A DNA stretch of 64,000 nt, taken from NCBI GenBank assembly GCA_949825065.1, contig OX463865.1, forward strand, positions 20,197,115-20,261,114. The letters run 5' to 3'. Of the stretch, positions 1 to 10,327 are shown one piece after another (the stretch's first letter is position 1; each line of letters opens with the position of its first letter). The position numbers were made by a program, and so were the translations under genes. The DNA comes from Odontocerum albicorne (taxonomy: Eukaryota; Arthropoda; Insecta; Trichoptera; Odontoceridae). Under the pieces are notes generated by a model. It did no database searches. It was not told the origin of the DNA and was given only the letters and a program-made list of their open reading frames with translations.

Positions 1-317
1 TCGTCCCCTTTTACACCGGTTCAAAAATTTTAGCTACGTATTTAAAATTCGTTCAGTTATCACGGGCCCACCGAGATTCAAATTTCGAATTACTTTCCGA
101 GAGAATCCAAGTATTCTTCTTTTGCTCTCTCGTATTCAAAATTAAATTCTCATATTCTTTCTTTGGCAACAGCCGTCGTATGGGTTTTGGCCTATTTATA
201 CTATGATTAAAGTGACAGGCCTGTTTTACTTTACAAAAGCATTGTCAAACTGTCACGTTGAAGTGTTAAAACCATTATAATTTGTTTTATCAAACACTGT
301 TTATTCCACTTTTTGTA

Positions 318-361
318 ACGGTATAACCCTAGCGGTTTCGAGGCTTTCACCTCATCATCAG
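318..361 (-). ncRNA. candidate hammerhead ribozyme, Penelope terminal repeat
   Basis: The minus strand reads CTGATGA, a short AGG/CCT helix, then GAAAC and a helix closed by TAACCCTA-type sequence. These are the conserved hammerhead core boxes in the order reported for Penelope-like elements. Helix I and the cleavage site are not established here. Confidence 0.4.
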
Positions 362-392
362 GGGAGTAGGAAAACAATCTTGTTTATGCTCC

Positions 393-437
393 CTGATGAT
401 GAGATGTGCACCTTGAAACCGGTAGGGTTATACCGTT
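393..437 (+). ncRNA. candidate hammerhead ribozyme, Penelope terminal repeat
   Basis: The core boxes CTGATGA (393-399) and GAAAC (415-419) are intact, followed by CGGTAGGGTTATACCG, which can pair as helix III. Helix II (ATGAGATGTGCACCTT) is weaker than in the other copies. Confidence 0.4.
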
Positions 438-562
438 ACAAAAAGTGGACTAAACAGTGTTTGATAAAAATAAATGACAATGTCTTTAAACCTCCACAAC
501 GTTAATGCCCTAACTATAAATAATATAAAACCATTATGTATAACATTGAGTTCTACAATCCA

Positions 563-1053
563 CGAGGGTCATCCAGAAAGTAAGGTTACAACATTTATCA
601 GGAAATTCTTCGTGAAGGTCGTCAAGCGTCATACAGTGGTCATTTCGAACTTGTTCTTCAATTTTTTGCACAAATTTGTCAGAAATCACTGCCTAGCCTC
701 ATCGTGAGTATCAGTACGGCCTTCTCTGAACAACCTAACCCACTTCGTGACATGTTGTCGACTCATCACATCACTACCATAAACTTCCACGAGCTTCCGA
801 TGGATATTCGCGGCGGTATTGTTCTGCAAAGTCAAAAAAATGATGACCGTGCGGGTCTTGCACGGACGAGAGTTGGCGGGAGCCCGCGACAACCTCTCCA
901 TCAGAAGAATTTACTGTCACTGAACAAAATGGCCGACAAACACGCGGGACCAAACAAACTGACCGTTAGGATCCCCCCTATACACCAACTTTGAAACAAA
1001 AATTTCCCCCGGCCTCAGGAGCCCTTGTAACCTTAGTTTCTGGATGACCCTCG
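563..1053 (-). mobile_element. deleted mariner with ~29-bp TIRs
   Basis: Matching ends CGAGGGTCATCCAGAAA occur at 563 and, inverted, at 1053. On the minus strand, 901 down to about 600 encodes the N-terminal third of a mariner transposase: KLVEVYGSDVMSRQHVTKW, then a QKIEEQVRNDHCMTLDDL-like stretch across a frame change. The catalytic region is missing, so this is an internally deleted, non-coding copy. The right flank is TA, the left flank has mutated. Confidence 0.8.
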
Positions 1054-1059
1054 TATAAT

Positions 1060-1787
1060 AAATACCAAATCATTTAATAAACTAATTAATACTTTTATAT
1101 CTTTTGGTTATAAAATATGTAATTCGGCCTGTTGTTAGCAGATCATATTTGCCAAGTCTGATGTAAAAAGCTTATTTTATATAGCATTTATAAAGGCCAT
1201 TTACATGCTGGAAACTGAAAGCAATTATCTACATATGGAGGGATTACTGTATCACATTAATATTATGATATAAATTCAACAATATTTCGAAACTTTACAA
1301 TTTCTCTCTTTCTGTCTCTTTGTTGAGGTCAATCGATGTAACAGATGAGAGTTTAACCTTATCAAGGCGAAAAGATTTCCTTTTAAATGTCCAAATAATA
1401 ATTAGCAAAAAAGATTTATTTACTTATACAAGAAGATGCTGGAAGAAGATTGACATTAAAATCTCAAATTATAACTCTAAATCGTGTTGTTGATCCTTCT
1501 CGTATTGGAAAACCAGCGTATATTGAGTGGGCTTTCTGCGTTGATGTCCCCTTAGTATGGGATTATCCATACATCGGGACTACACGCTTTGGACAGGACC
1601 CGATTGATACAAATGATACGACGCTGCGATCTCTGTTGTCTCCTACTGGAAACCCGTGGCATAATTGATGGGCTGGACACGAAAATAAATGAGCGTGGAA
1701 CAGATGAGAAGTCACATCATCAGATCAGATCCTAGCTGTTTTCAAAGATAATTTGATATAGTGACTCTTCTTTGTATCTATACTAAA
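1060..1787. other. no gene seen; part shared with 26380-26680
   Basis: GACTACACGCTTTGGACAGG to GGCATAATTGATGG (1580-1672) has a diverged counterpart at 26578-26670 (GACTACATGCTCTAGGCAGG). This suggests an unclassified dispersed repeat. A 72-residue frame at 1450-1668 has no recognised homologue. Confidence 0.4.
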
Positions 1788-2325
1788 GAAAATGTAGCAT
1801 GGTCCCTGACGTTTCACAAATTTTCCCCAATACAACCTTGTAACGACGTTCAGTAATTTTAATTATTTTATAAACTTTAATATAAGCCTCGATTCTAATA
1901 AATAGCAAGTTATTTAGGTAAATACATTACATAAAACTCATAATAATGATAAATTGATACATCTTATTACAAATTAGCAAAAATATGGCAGTTTGTTAAT
2001 ATTTGGCGACATTCGTCAAAAGTCACTACGTTAGTCTGCATTGGCTAAGGATGTGGTATACGATAATTGGATTTTTGATTTTTTTTGTACATAAAATTAA
2101 ATGTTCGTAATTAGTATTAATTCGTAGTGGATATAAAGATAAATACAAATCATACAACACATTAGAAAGCCAATATAATGAAAATTAGGAATTAAAACGT
2201 CAGTTTAGAGAAAAACAATTTTTTGGATTATAAAAAACTATTCGATTTGTAAAAAAACAACAATTTTACCCCATACCTTTGAGACATGACCTTTAAAACG
2301 TCACAGGGACCATGCTACATTTTCT
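1788..2325. mobile_element. 0.54-kb MITE with ~30-bp TIRs, copy 1
   Basis: The ends read GAAAATGTAGCATGGTCCCT and, inverted, CACAGGGACCATGCTACATT. No coding capacity. The body is AT-rich and closely matches the copy at 22316-22892 in the opposite orientation, which confirms it as one dispersed family. Confidence 0.8.
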
Positions 2326-2515
2326 TGTGAATAGTTAACTTTTAAAAAATTTACTTAAATACATGCTGTGCTGAGAAATTTTGCAGACATAAACATATTA
2401 TCAACAGAACACGCCTGGCGTGTCTTACACATCGAGCGTTTGTTTGCATAGACACGCGAGGCATGTCCTCAGCACTGAACATGCTAATCGTATCAATGGG
2501 TATTATTTATATAAC

Positions 2516-2580
2516 AATCTGGCGAGTTTATTGGCAGATGGCAATCTCTTCCAGCCAACCAGTCAAAAGTAAATGAAGAA
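2516..2580 (-). mobile_element. SINE family 1 tail fragment
   Basis: CTGGCGAGTTTATTGGCAG, then CAATCTCTTCCAGCCAACCA: the reverse-complemented family tail without a head. Confidence 0.6.
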
Positions 2581-2793
2581 TATGGTTGAAATTATTATTA
2601 ATTTGTACTTTCATTAATTGTCCATGTTTCACTCATCATACATCAGTTTTTAGCTGTCATCTTTAATAATTACATTTCTTATTTGTTAAGTATTTCAGAA
2701 CACATAAATTATAGATTTTTAACAATAACAAGTTATGTTAATGGCAATATTTAATTTAAAAAAAAAACACTCGTGTATTGAGCTAGTATTGTA

Positions 2794-2996
2794 CAGTACC
2801 CGGCGGTAAGTAATACACATCGGGCTTAAGAGACTGTCTGCCATATCGGCTTTGTAGTGTCGTCTCTGTCATTCATATACGTGTTCCGTCGCGATTTATC
2901 AGTCGTTCGAGAGACAGAGACGACGCTCTACATAGCCAATTATGGCCGACAGTCTCTTTCTTAAGCCCGATGTTTATTACTTACCACCGGGTACTG
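2794..2996. mobile_element. fold-back MITE (CAGTACCCGGCGG family), copy 1
   Basis: The element is almost wholly palindromic with ends CAGTACCCGGCGGTAAGTAA, TA on both sides and a short central loop. The arms contain CGGGCTTAAG and GACGACGCTCTAC, and the whole element would fold into a long hairpin. Non-coding. Confidence 0.85.
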
Positions 2997-3333
2997 TAGT
3001 TAGGGTGACCAGCTCTCAAGGTTACAACACTGTCTCATCTGACTTCGTTATAATTTCTTCGGTATTTGTTAATTTTGTAATAATATAAAAATTAAGTTAA
3101 TCGTAAGTCTGTTATGTCAATGAAAATAAAATATGTTGAATACAATAGCCACAAATCTCACGCGCGACGCTGCGCAGCGTGAACATTGGACTAAATATGA
3201 AATGTCAATTTTTAATTTATTAGGTAAATCCCAGTTTCCCAATTTCTAATATTTTATAAAAAATGTTAATTCCCATAACCATTTTGTCTGAATTTTATAT
3301 ATTGTTCCTGTATTACTTTATTAAATAAAAGTA

Positions 3334-3547
3334 CAGTACCCGGCGGTAAATAATTCGCATCGGGTTTAAGAAAGAGACCATAATCGGCTTTGTAGAGCGT
3401 CGTCTCTGTCATTCATACACGTGTTCTGACGCGATTTGTCTATCGCATCGTGCGACAGAGACGACGCTCTACAAAGTCGAAGTTAGTCGATTATGGCCGA
3501 CAGTCTCTTTCTTAAGCCCGATGTGTATTACTTACCGCCGGGTACTG
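3334..3547. mobile_element. fold-back MITE (CAGTACCCGGCGG family), copy 2
   Basis: Same ends and arms as the copy at 2794, again between TA dinucleotides. It differs in the length of one arm around GGCTTTGTAGAGCGTCGTC. Only about 340 bases separate it from copy 1. Confidence 0.85.
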
Positions 3548-3567
3548 TACATTTGTTTAAACATAAA

Positions 3568-3745
3568 CAGACAACCTCTGTGGCCTAATTGGTACGACGC
3601 TTGGCTCCCAGCCCGGAGGTTAAAGGAATTCAGCTTGATTTTCACTTAAGTTACACTTGAGGCCTCTTAAACATCTTTCTGGTTGGTTGGAAGATATTTC
3701 CACATGGCAATAGGCCCGCCAGGTTGTACTGTATACAATGAAAGT
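3568..3745 (+). mobile_element. tRNA-derived SINE family 1, diverged
   Basis: The head CTCTGTGGCCTAATTGGTA resembles an A box and GGAGGTTAAAGGAATTC a degraded B box. The tail GGTTGGAAGATATTTCCACA, GGCAATAGGCCCGCCAGGTT is shared with other copies. It lies downstream of POLE3. Confidence 0.65.
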
Positions 3746-3952
3746 GTAATACAATACAACAGAAAGGAATATATTTTTTCTTTGTATTTGCTTGTGTTTC
3801 ACCTTGAATAAAACCTTCTTATTTTTTACTCACGAATCTCAGGGTTTATATAAACTGAAATCTGGTCACCCTAATTTGAGAGTTCCATTTAAATTAAAAA
3901 CATTTTTTAAAGAAAAAATACGCAAGAAATTGTGTGGTCTCTTTCGCTATAA

Positions 3953-3958
3953 TTTAAT
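3953..3958 (-). terminator. candidate poly(A) signal of POLE3
   Basis: The minus strand reads ATTAAA about 35 bases past the POLE3 stop codon. This common variant is the nearest poly(A)-type hexamer downstream. No cleavage site can be shown from sequence alone. Confidence 0.35.
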
Positions 3959-3989
3959 GTTCTATAAATTTTATCACTTTTCGATTAAA

Positions 3990-4370
3990 TTAATCCAAAT
4001 CGATATTCTCCGACAGAGTTTCGGAGTCCTTGTCATTTTCCTGGTCCTTTTTCTTCGCTGCATTCTGTCCTTTTTTAACTTTCAAAGACGCTTTGTAGAT
4101 TTCTAAAGAATCCATGAGGGGTTCCACAAATTTCTCGAATTCGATATCCTCCATAGCATCTAGTACGTCTTGACCGGTTAATGTTTTTCTTCCAGCCTTT
4201 TTAGCGACATTTGTAGAAGCTGATGTTACATATAAAACGAAAACAGACGCCACTTTCGCCAAGCCAGTTCTAGCCTCTTTGGCGATTGCAACTCCATCGG
4301 GAAGAGCTTCTTTTACAAGTCTCGATACTACTGATATCGGTAGATTTAAGTCTTCCAGTTTTTCTGCCAT
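3990..4370 (-). CDS. POLE3: DNA polymerase epsilon subunit 3 / CHRAC-14-like histone-fold protein
   Basis: This is a 126-residue intact single-exon gene. It begins MAEKLEDLNLPISVV and carries KEALPDGVAIAKEAR, SVFVLYVTSAS and GRKTLTGQDVLDAMED, which are the hallmark helices of the H2B-like histone fold of the POLE3/CHRAC-14/Dpb4 family (roughly residues 8-95). A Lys/Asp/Glu-rich acidic tail follows, as in the family. POLE3 pairs with POLE4 in DNA polymerase epsilon and with CHRAC-15/16 in the CHRAC/ACF remodeller, so it should act in the nucleus on replication and nucleosome sliding. The start is well supported: the protein begins like vertebrate and fly homologues, and the context AAGATGG is a good Kozak site. 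No intron is needed to reach the normal length, although the acidic tail is shorter than in vertebrates. It is the only uninterrupted host gene in the window and lies between a SINE and a solo LTR. Function is inferred from family membership. Confidence 0.95.
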   Translation of the reverse strand: MAEKLEDLNLPISVVSRLVKEALPDGVAIAKEARTGLAKVASVFVLYVTSASTNVAKKAGRKTLTGQDVLDAMEDIEFEKFVEPLMDSLEIYKASLKVKKGQNAAKKKDQENDKDSETLSENIDLD

Positions 4371-4530
4371 CTTAAATGGTTTATTTTTTTAAAGATAAGC
4401 ACTTAGAAATTAAAGCTCGTACTATTCACAGAAATTTTGCCAGAGATAATACAAGAATAACAAATTCTGCCTACCCAGGAAAATTAATAATGGCGGAACC
4501 AATCAAAACGCCTAGAACGAGGCGCCCAAA
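4371..4530 (-). promoter_or_regulatory. 5' UTR / promoter region of POLE3 with CCAAT box
   Basis: Upstream of the POLE3 start is unique, non-repeat sequence. It holds an inverted CCAAT motif (AACCAATC on the plus strand near 4497) beside a locally GC-rich patch, ACGAGGCGCCC near 4518. No TATA box is evident, which fits a housekeeping promoter. The extent is inferred. Confidence 0.3.
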
Positions 4531-4758
4531 TAAAGCATGCGCAATAGAGAATTCCATGTGTGCCTGCGAATATTAAAATTATATTTCAATTCTACTGCAA
4601 TAGTTCTTATTTTTATTTCTGTCAATAGATGACATCAGTAACATGTATATAAGTAGCATTGAAATAAACACAATTTTCGATGAAAAACTGAGGAATAAAG
4701 AATAAACTCATTAAAAAAAAACTTTTATTGAAAATTATAGAAATCAACTGTTTCTCTC

Positions 4759-5217
4759 TGTATCGGACGTGTGCGTCACCCAAAACATATGATGTATTTG
4801 TTTTTCTGTTTGTGTTATTTGGTATTTTTTATGATTTTATGTTTGTTGAGGTCCGTGCTGTGTCAGGACCGTTACTGAAATGTTCCTTATGCGCGGCCAT
4901 CGCACGAGGCAGTATCAAAAGTCAGCCGACCCATGCATGCGAAAATTTGCGAGAATTGTGATACTTCGCAAGTCATGACAGCATGCACGGATGAAAACAG
5001 ACGCTTGCGATGAACGATTGGCTGCACATAAGGAGCGCCAAAAGTAAAAAATACATTCTCAGTTCACTCCAGTCTACTGCCTTTTACTTGCGACCATCTA
5101 CTACCTGCTAAAGAGGAATCTCTTCATCCTGCTACTTTTCACCGTGACCCGAAATCTCCGAGTATTGAGCAGCAGCCACCCACCTATTTCTACAGTCCTT
5201 TGTACCGGTGCCGTACA
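4759..5217 (+). mobile_element. solo LTR, copy 1 (459 bp, TSD CTCTC)
   Basis: It begins TGTATCGGACG, ends GGTGCCGTACA (TG..CA) and is flanked by a perfect 5-bp duplication CTCTC (4754-4758, 5218-5222). Inside are a TATA-like CACATAAGGAGCGCC and a CATTCTCAGTTCACTCC stretch that could be a transcription start. No internal retroviral-type genes adjoin it, so it is a recombination remnant of an LTR retrotransposon. Confidence 0.9.
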
Positions 5218-5492
5218 CTCTCTCACAATTTCATTAAACGTATAAATTATATAATAAATTTTCGTCCTTTATCTTTTTACAGATAATAAATAATTCATTT
5301 TCATGGATACACCACAACATACTTCAATCATTTCTTCCACATCCATACTACAATACTTCTCATACACTCATACAACTCCTAATATGTCTCAGATTTTTTA
5401 CATTTCTTTCTTTCAAAATACCACTCACTTCGCTTTCCGTTCATATATGATATGTACTGAATATTTGTTTTATTCGTTTTTTTTTTTTTTTT

Positions 5493-5672
5493 TACCTGGC
5501 GAGTTTATTGCCATGTGGTAATATCTTCCAACCAACCAGAAATATGTTTTTATAGGCCCTAAGTGTTAACCAGGCTGGAATCCTATTTAAAAAAATCTGG
5601 GTTCCAGCGGGGATCGAACCCGCAACCTCCGGATCGGCAGACAAGTGTCTTACCACCAGGCCACGGAGGTCG
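5493..5672 (-). mobile_element. tRNA-derived SINE family 1, good copy
   Basis: The minus strand reads GTGGCCTGGTGGTAAGACAC (A box) and GGTTGCGGGTTCGATCCC (B box), then the family tail CCACATGGCAATAAACTCGC. It is a pol III-type SINE head and not a functional tRNA, because no acceptor stem closes. Confidence 0.8.
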
Positions 5673-5679
5673 TTCTAAA

Positions 5680-5925
5680 TGTTCAAACTATCTCAGAGTG
5701 CATTTTCATCTTACTTAATATATTAAGTAAGAAGCCTTAAGTTCACATTCATTTCGTATTCTGTCATCATACACTGACACTCTTTGTACTCTTCTCAGTC
5801 AACAATTTTTTACATCATTTATTAAATTCCTTTCAATAGTTTTCCACGTTTCATTCACATAAATCAAAATTGGTACTAAAATATTGTTGTGAGCTATACC
5901 TTAGAAGATTTTGATACTGCAACTT
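5680..5925 (-). pseudogene. LINE reverse transcriptase relic (family A, antisense)
   Basis: TCTCAGAGTGCATTTTCATC and AGCCTTAAGTTCACATTCA are shared with 7370, 30960, 39130 and 40180. On the minus strand this corresponds to the region around the LLYGCETW-type part of the LINE. Non-coding now. Confidence 0.6.
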
Positions 5926-6140
5926 ATTTAACACCAACAGATTGGCAGCCGTGTGAAAGGAAGACCAATGAAAGTATGGTCGGATCAAGTAAATAATATT
6001 CTGACAGAAGGAAATGTAGAAAATCAGAGAAATTGCAGAAGGCGTATGGATGTAGAAGAAGCTAAGGATATGTTTCGAAGCAGGAAAATATAGCACTCTG
6101 TCTTATCTGCCTACCTCGACAGGGAAATGACATGATGGTA
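5926..6140 (+). pseudogene. LINE family A 3' end, plus strand
   Basis: It encodes RVKGRPMKVWSDQVNNIL, QRNCRRRMDVEEAKDMFRS and ends CGACAGGGAAATGACATGATGG, the conserved family 3' end. It precedes the fold-back MITE at 6141. Confidence 0.7.
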
Positions 6141-6373
6141 CAGTACCCGGCGGTAAGTAATACACATCGGGCTTAAGAAAGAGACTGTCGGCCATAATCG
6201 GCTAACTTCGGCTTTGTAGAGCGTCGTCTCTGTCGCTTGACAACGACTGACAAATCGCGACGGAACACGTGTATGAATGACAGAGACGACGCTCTACAAA
6301 GCCGAAGTTAGCAGATTATGGCCGAGAGTCTCTTTCTTAAGCCCGATGTATATTACTTACCGCCGGGTACTTG
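6141..6373. mobile_element. fold-back MITE (CAGTACCCGGCGG family), copy 3, inside a LINE tail
   Basis: This is the longest copy. It lies within the 3' tail of a LINE (ATGATGG-TA before it, TGTATTG after it). The uninterrupted tail read in other copies is ATGATGGTATGTATG, so TA is the target. Confidence 0.85.
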
Positions 6374-7369
6374 TATGTATTGTATATTGAAACAAATTAT
6401 CGCTTTATAATCTAATATGTATAAGATAAAAATTATAATTTTTCCTTGTAATCGAGGAAGAAAATGAAAATTCAAATATAAATTATAGAATTTAAAAATA
6501 AAATTGAGAAGATTGAAATTAATTCGAAAACCGAAATGAATGAAACAATTTTCAATTAAAAAAATCATTTTTTATAATATTACCAAATACGTTAAAATAC
6601 GGATAAGTCGAAAATTTCGTACAACGTCAAAAACAATTCTAAGAGAATTTATAAATTTATAAAAAGTATTTTTTATCATAGACACTATTCAAAAGAATCA
6701 AACAAATATGCGCCCAGACTTGCGCGTCGAAAATCGCGTGCGCAGTAAAATTGACAATTTTACTCCGCCTAGTTGACTGACTTTACAAAGATCTATCGCA
6801 CGCGATTTTGACAGATATACTATGCAAACGTCAGTTATAAAACGGCGGGAGAAAAATAAATGTCTATGATTAAAATTATAGACTTATTTACACATTTAAA
6901 GTAAATACTTGGATCGGCACGTTTACATTATAAAATACTAAACGGATAAAAATATGTTTTTGTAAAAATAATTTTAAAAAATCCTTAAGAATAGGAATCA
7001 ACTTATTATTTTTCTATTTTCCCCCTTTTTAACATAACTTCCGCGTGATTATGATACACAGCTGTCTATCAAACCGTGAGTTATGTTTTCAATTCCCGTT
7101 TTAACCATTTTTTTTTAGAAAAAGTCCAAATTGATTTTTATTAACCAGGTGATATTTTAAAATTATTTTTAAGGAGACATTGGATGGAATAATCTATGGG
7201 AGCAGTCTCAAGAGATCAAAGTAAGAGCGGAAGGAAATGATAAAAAGGTGCATCTTCGAAATGCAAGATTTTTTCTGCAATAAGAATTTTCTGCATTTCG
7301 ACTTTACTGATTTCACATTGTTTCATATTCTACATTAGTATGGTGAAGTGTCCATGGTGTTGAAGTATA
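6374..7369. other. AT-rich sequence, no feature recognised
   Basis: No convincing coding frame, splice structure or repeat partner in the window. It contains short GC-containing patches (CGCGATTTTGACAGATATAC near 6805). Confidence 0.5.
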
Positions 7370-7719
7370 GATACTTACTTAGTGTGCTCTTCTTCAACTT
7401 ACTTAACACACCAGCCTTAAGTTCACATTCATCCCTTATCACTTTATTCTGCCATACATTGTCACTCCGTGTATTTTTCTCAATGCGTGCATTTCTACAG
7501 CATTTATTCAGCTTCTCTCAGTCTTTTTCCACGTCCACGTTTCACTTCCATACAGCAAAGTTGGCACCAAAATACTATTGTGAATAAAATCATTTTATCA
7601 GATTTTGACTAAGTCCAGTTCGAGTATATATGTTTTAGTGTCCCAATGACGTTTTTTCCTATCACTACACGCCATTCGATATCCCTCTTAACTCTTCCAT
7701 CATCTGAGAAAATACTACC
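7370..7719 (-). pseudogene. LINE family A relic, target of solo LTR copy 2
   Basis: The sequence runs parallel to 31000-31270 (AGCCTTAAGTTCACATTCAT, CACGTTTCACTTCCATACA, TATATATGTTTTAGTG, CATCTGAGAAAATACTACC) and resumes after the LTR as CAAATAG. Confidence 0.75.
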
Positions 7720-8179
7720 TGTATCGGACGTATGCATCACCTAAAACATATGATTTATTTGTTTTCTTGTTTTGTATAATATTGGTATTTTTTTATGTAT
7801 AATTTTATGTTTGTTGAGGTCCGTGCTGTGTCACGACCGTAACTGAAATGTTCTTTATGGCCATCACGAGACAGTATCAAAAGTCGGCCGCCACATGCGT
7901 ATGAAAACTTGCGAGAATTGTGATATCTCGCAAGTCATGACGGAATGCACAGGCGAAAACAGGTGCTTGCGATGAGCAATTGGCCGCACATAAGGAGTCC
8001 AAGAGTCAAAAAATACATTCTCAGTTCACTCCAGTCTACTGCCTTTTACTTGCGACCATCTACTACCTGCTAAAGAGGAATCTCTTCACCCTGCTACTTT
8101 TCACCGTGAGCCGAAATCTCCGAGCATTGAGCAGCAGTAATCCACCTATTTCTACAGTCCTTTGTACCGGTGCCGTACA
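7720..8179 (+). mobile_element. solo LTR, copy 2 (460 bp, TSD CTACC) inside a LINE
   Basis: Same family as 4759-5217, with the same TG..CA ends and a perfect 5-bp duplication CTACC (7715-7719, 8180-8184). The host LINE exists uninterrupted at about 31262 as AAAATACTACCTAAATAG, which shows the pre-insertion site. Confidence 0.92.
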
Positions 8180-8584
8180 CTACCCAAATAGTAAAATACT
8201 AAACTTGCATCAATCTTTCATTATTCACACATATGTCACATTTACTTTCCTTTCACTCTTTTATCACCATTATTTTTGATTTTTCAACATTCGTTCTCAG
8301 ACCTTTCTCTTCGCCATCTCTCATACAATTTACTTATCAACTTCATTGTGATACCGTATCATTATTTAAAGCTACTACCTCAAAGGTCAAGATAGCTATG
8401 ATACTTACCAACCTTCGAAGAGAAGACGAACTTTAAAGCGGAAGACCTAGTAATGTTTCTGTCTCTGCAGTTTATCCATAGTTGACCGTGTGCAGTATAA
8501 CTAGTGGTGAGGTAACATATATGGCCGTGCAGTAACGCATTGAACTTCCATGCAGTTTCGTTTGGTCATGTCTATCGAACCTTG

Positions 8585-9410
8585 TGCTGTGCTATTCTCC
8601 TCGAATGGCACAGCATTTTTTCCACCTAGTATTTGGGGGTATAAGGATACAAATAACTACGGTTATATCTATTCTTTAACCCTTCCCTTACGGTGATAAA
8701 AATGAAACGCGTGTTCCGGTTTTGGGTAGCGAGTACGCGATCAAAAATTAGCGATTTTAAATCGGAAAAATAAGAACATTCATAGATAATCCCCTTAATT
8801 AATTATAATTGAAGTTAAAAATTATAATAATTGAGATTTATTTGCTGAAAACATTAAAAAACCATCTGGCACCGCTCACGGAACGGGCGTAGGTCTAGTC
8901 TCGTTGCCAGCTCAACAGCTACTGCAGTGCAGCAGGGTTGGGGGCTAACTCGGGCGTCGCTTACACTTGCGAGGTGGAGACAATTGCGCTCCTCGCTATT
9001 CAGTGACGTATGCAAAAGCGAGATGCGAATATAGTGGCGCGCTTCCCGCATACGTTTCACCTATCGTCAAGACCCAAGATCGAGGCACTCACAGCGTTTA
9101 AATGCGAATTTGTTTCCGATATTCAGAAAATACTTACGATGTAGTCGATAAATTCTGATTATTATTAATATTATTTTTTAAATCAATGCGTAAATATATT
9201 ATGGAGGAATACCTAGAATCTTAACCTTGTATTTATAATATTTATAGAGATATTGATGGTTATTTGAAGCAACGTGTAGAAGATACCCAACACCGGGAAG
9301 GAAAGGTTAAACAAAAAGGAAATAACATGCCAGTGTCCTCCGATTGTCTCACTTTGGTGTGCCCCCATTGAGAGTACGTAAGTTTGCTAATGTGTAATGG
9401 CTCACTTACT
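8585..9410 (+). mobile_element. SINE family 2 body, split by a piggyBac MITE
   Basis: Left part TGCTGTGCTATTCTCCTCGA at 8585-8675 and right part TGGTGTGCCCCCATTGAG to GGCTCACTTAC at 9335-9410 align with consecutive parts of 47290-47516. The intervening 8680-9306 is the MITE. The tRNA head is missing. Confidence 0.65.
8680..9306 (+). mobile_element. piggyBac-type MITE family 1, copy a (TTAA-flanked, 627 bp)
   Basis: TTAA at 8676-8679 and 9307-9310; ends CCCTTCCCTTACGGTG and GGGAAGGAAAGG. It is non-coding and shares its whole interior with the copies at 40298, 45662 and 52391. The TTAA target is the signature of the piggyBac superfamily. It sits inside a SINE. Confidence 0.85.
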
Positions 9411-9412
9411 TA

Positions 9413-10327
9413 ACCTTTCCCTTCAATCAATCAATTAATCAATGGCACTACAGCCCATTGTGGGCCCCGGCCTCCTCCAGCAGTCGTCGCCATTCCCTCC
9501 TATCCTGGGATGCATTCCTCCAGCCCCTGATGCCAATCACGCTTGTATCACTCTGCACCCCATCCATCCACCTGAGCTTTGGTCTGCCCACGCTACGTCT
9601 TCCTTGGGGCTTGGAAAAGAGTACCTTGTTAGGCATCCTATCTTCTCCCATTCTTGCTACATGCCCCGCCCAACGTAGCCTCCCAATTTTGATGTATTTT
9701 ATAAAGTTGGTCTCTTTGTCTATGCTGTATAACTTCTCATAACCTTTCCCTTCCTGTGCTAAAAAAAAACCGTGCGTCCCAGTGCTGTGTATTCAATACA
9801 CATGTAAAAATGAGCGATTTAAAATTGGAAAAATAAGAATATTCATAGCCAATCACTTAAATTTGAAGTCAAAAGTGATAATAATTGAAATTTAATTACT
9901 GAAAACATGAAAAAAAAACATCGGCTGACATTCACAAAACGGGCAAAGCGACCACGTCAAACGAAAGCCTGCGAGCTACTAAAGCAAGAGAACTGAGATA
10001 CTATTTCTTGCGTTCCCATATACCGAAGTAGAGTGAGACGTGAATAGTATCGCTTCCTCACCCATAGCGGGTTTTTAGAATGAATATACCTACGTCACAC
10101 ACTGGCACACGTCTGATTGTATTGGTGAATTTATTCCCGATTTTCACAAAATATCTCTGATGTAGCCGATAAGTGCTAATTATTATTTATATTATTTTTT
10201 TCATTCAATGCGTAAATGTATTACGGAGGAATACCTAAAATCTGAACCCAGTATTTATTATATTTATAGAGATATTAAAGTTTTTAGAAGCAATGTGTAC
10301 TAGTTACACATCATAGGGAAGGAAGGG
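9413..10327 (+). mobile_element. piggyBac-type MITE family 2, copy a, split by a LINE
   Basis: Left TTAA at 9410-9413 and right TTAA at 10328-10331; ends CCTTTCCCTTCCTGTGCT and GGGAAGGAAGGG. A LINE fragment (9425-9739) interrupts its first 12 bases. The interior carries the family-2 marker GTGTATTCAATACACATG. Confidence 0.82.
9425..9739 (-). mobile_element. 5'-truncated LINE fragment with 14-bp TSD
   Basis: Flanked by TAACCTTTCCCTTC at 9411-9424 and 9740-9753. The minus strand encodes a LINE C terminus (KVLFSKPQGRRSVGRPKLRW, GIRGWRNASQDRREWRRLLE, EEAGAHNGL). The minus-strand 3' end is a TTGA-repeat tail, as in many non-LTR elements. Confidence 0.88.

Larger units (their letters stand above)
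215..470. mobile_element. head-to-head Penelope-like terminal repeats
   Basis: TTTATCAAACACTGTTTATT..TAACGGTATAACCCTA at 278-361 (minus sense) faces an inverted copy at 388-468 (plus sense) ending AACAGTGTTTGATAAAA. This is the arrangement of Penelope-like terminal repeats without the coding region between. Confidence 0.7.

Noticed and set aside
5590..5672. Possible tRNA gene on the minus strand
   Set aside because: A and B boxes are present but no acceptor stem closes, and the sequence continues into a SINE tail shared with other copies.
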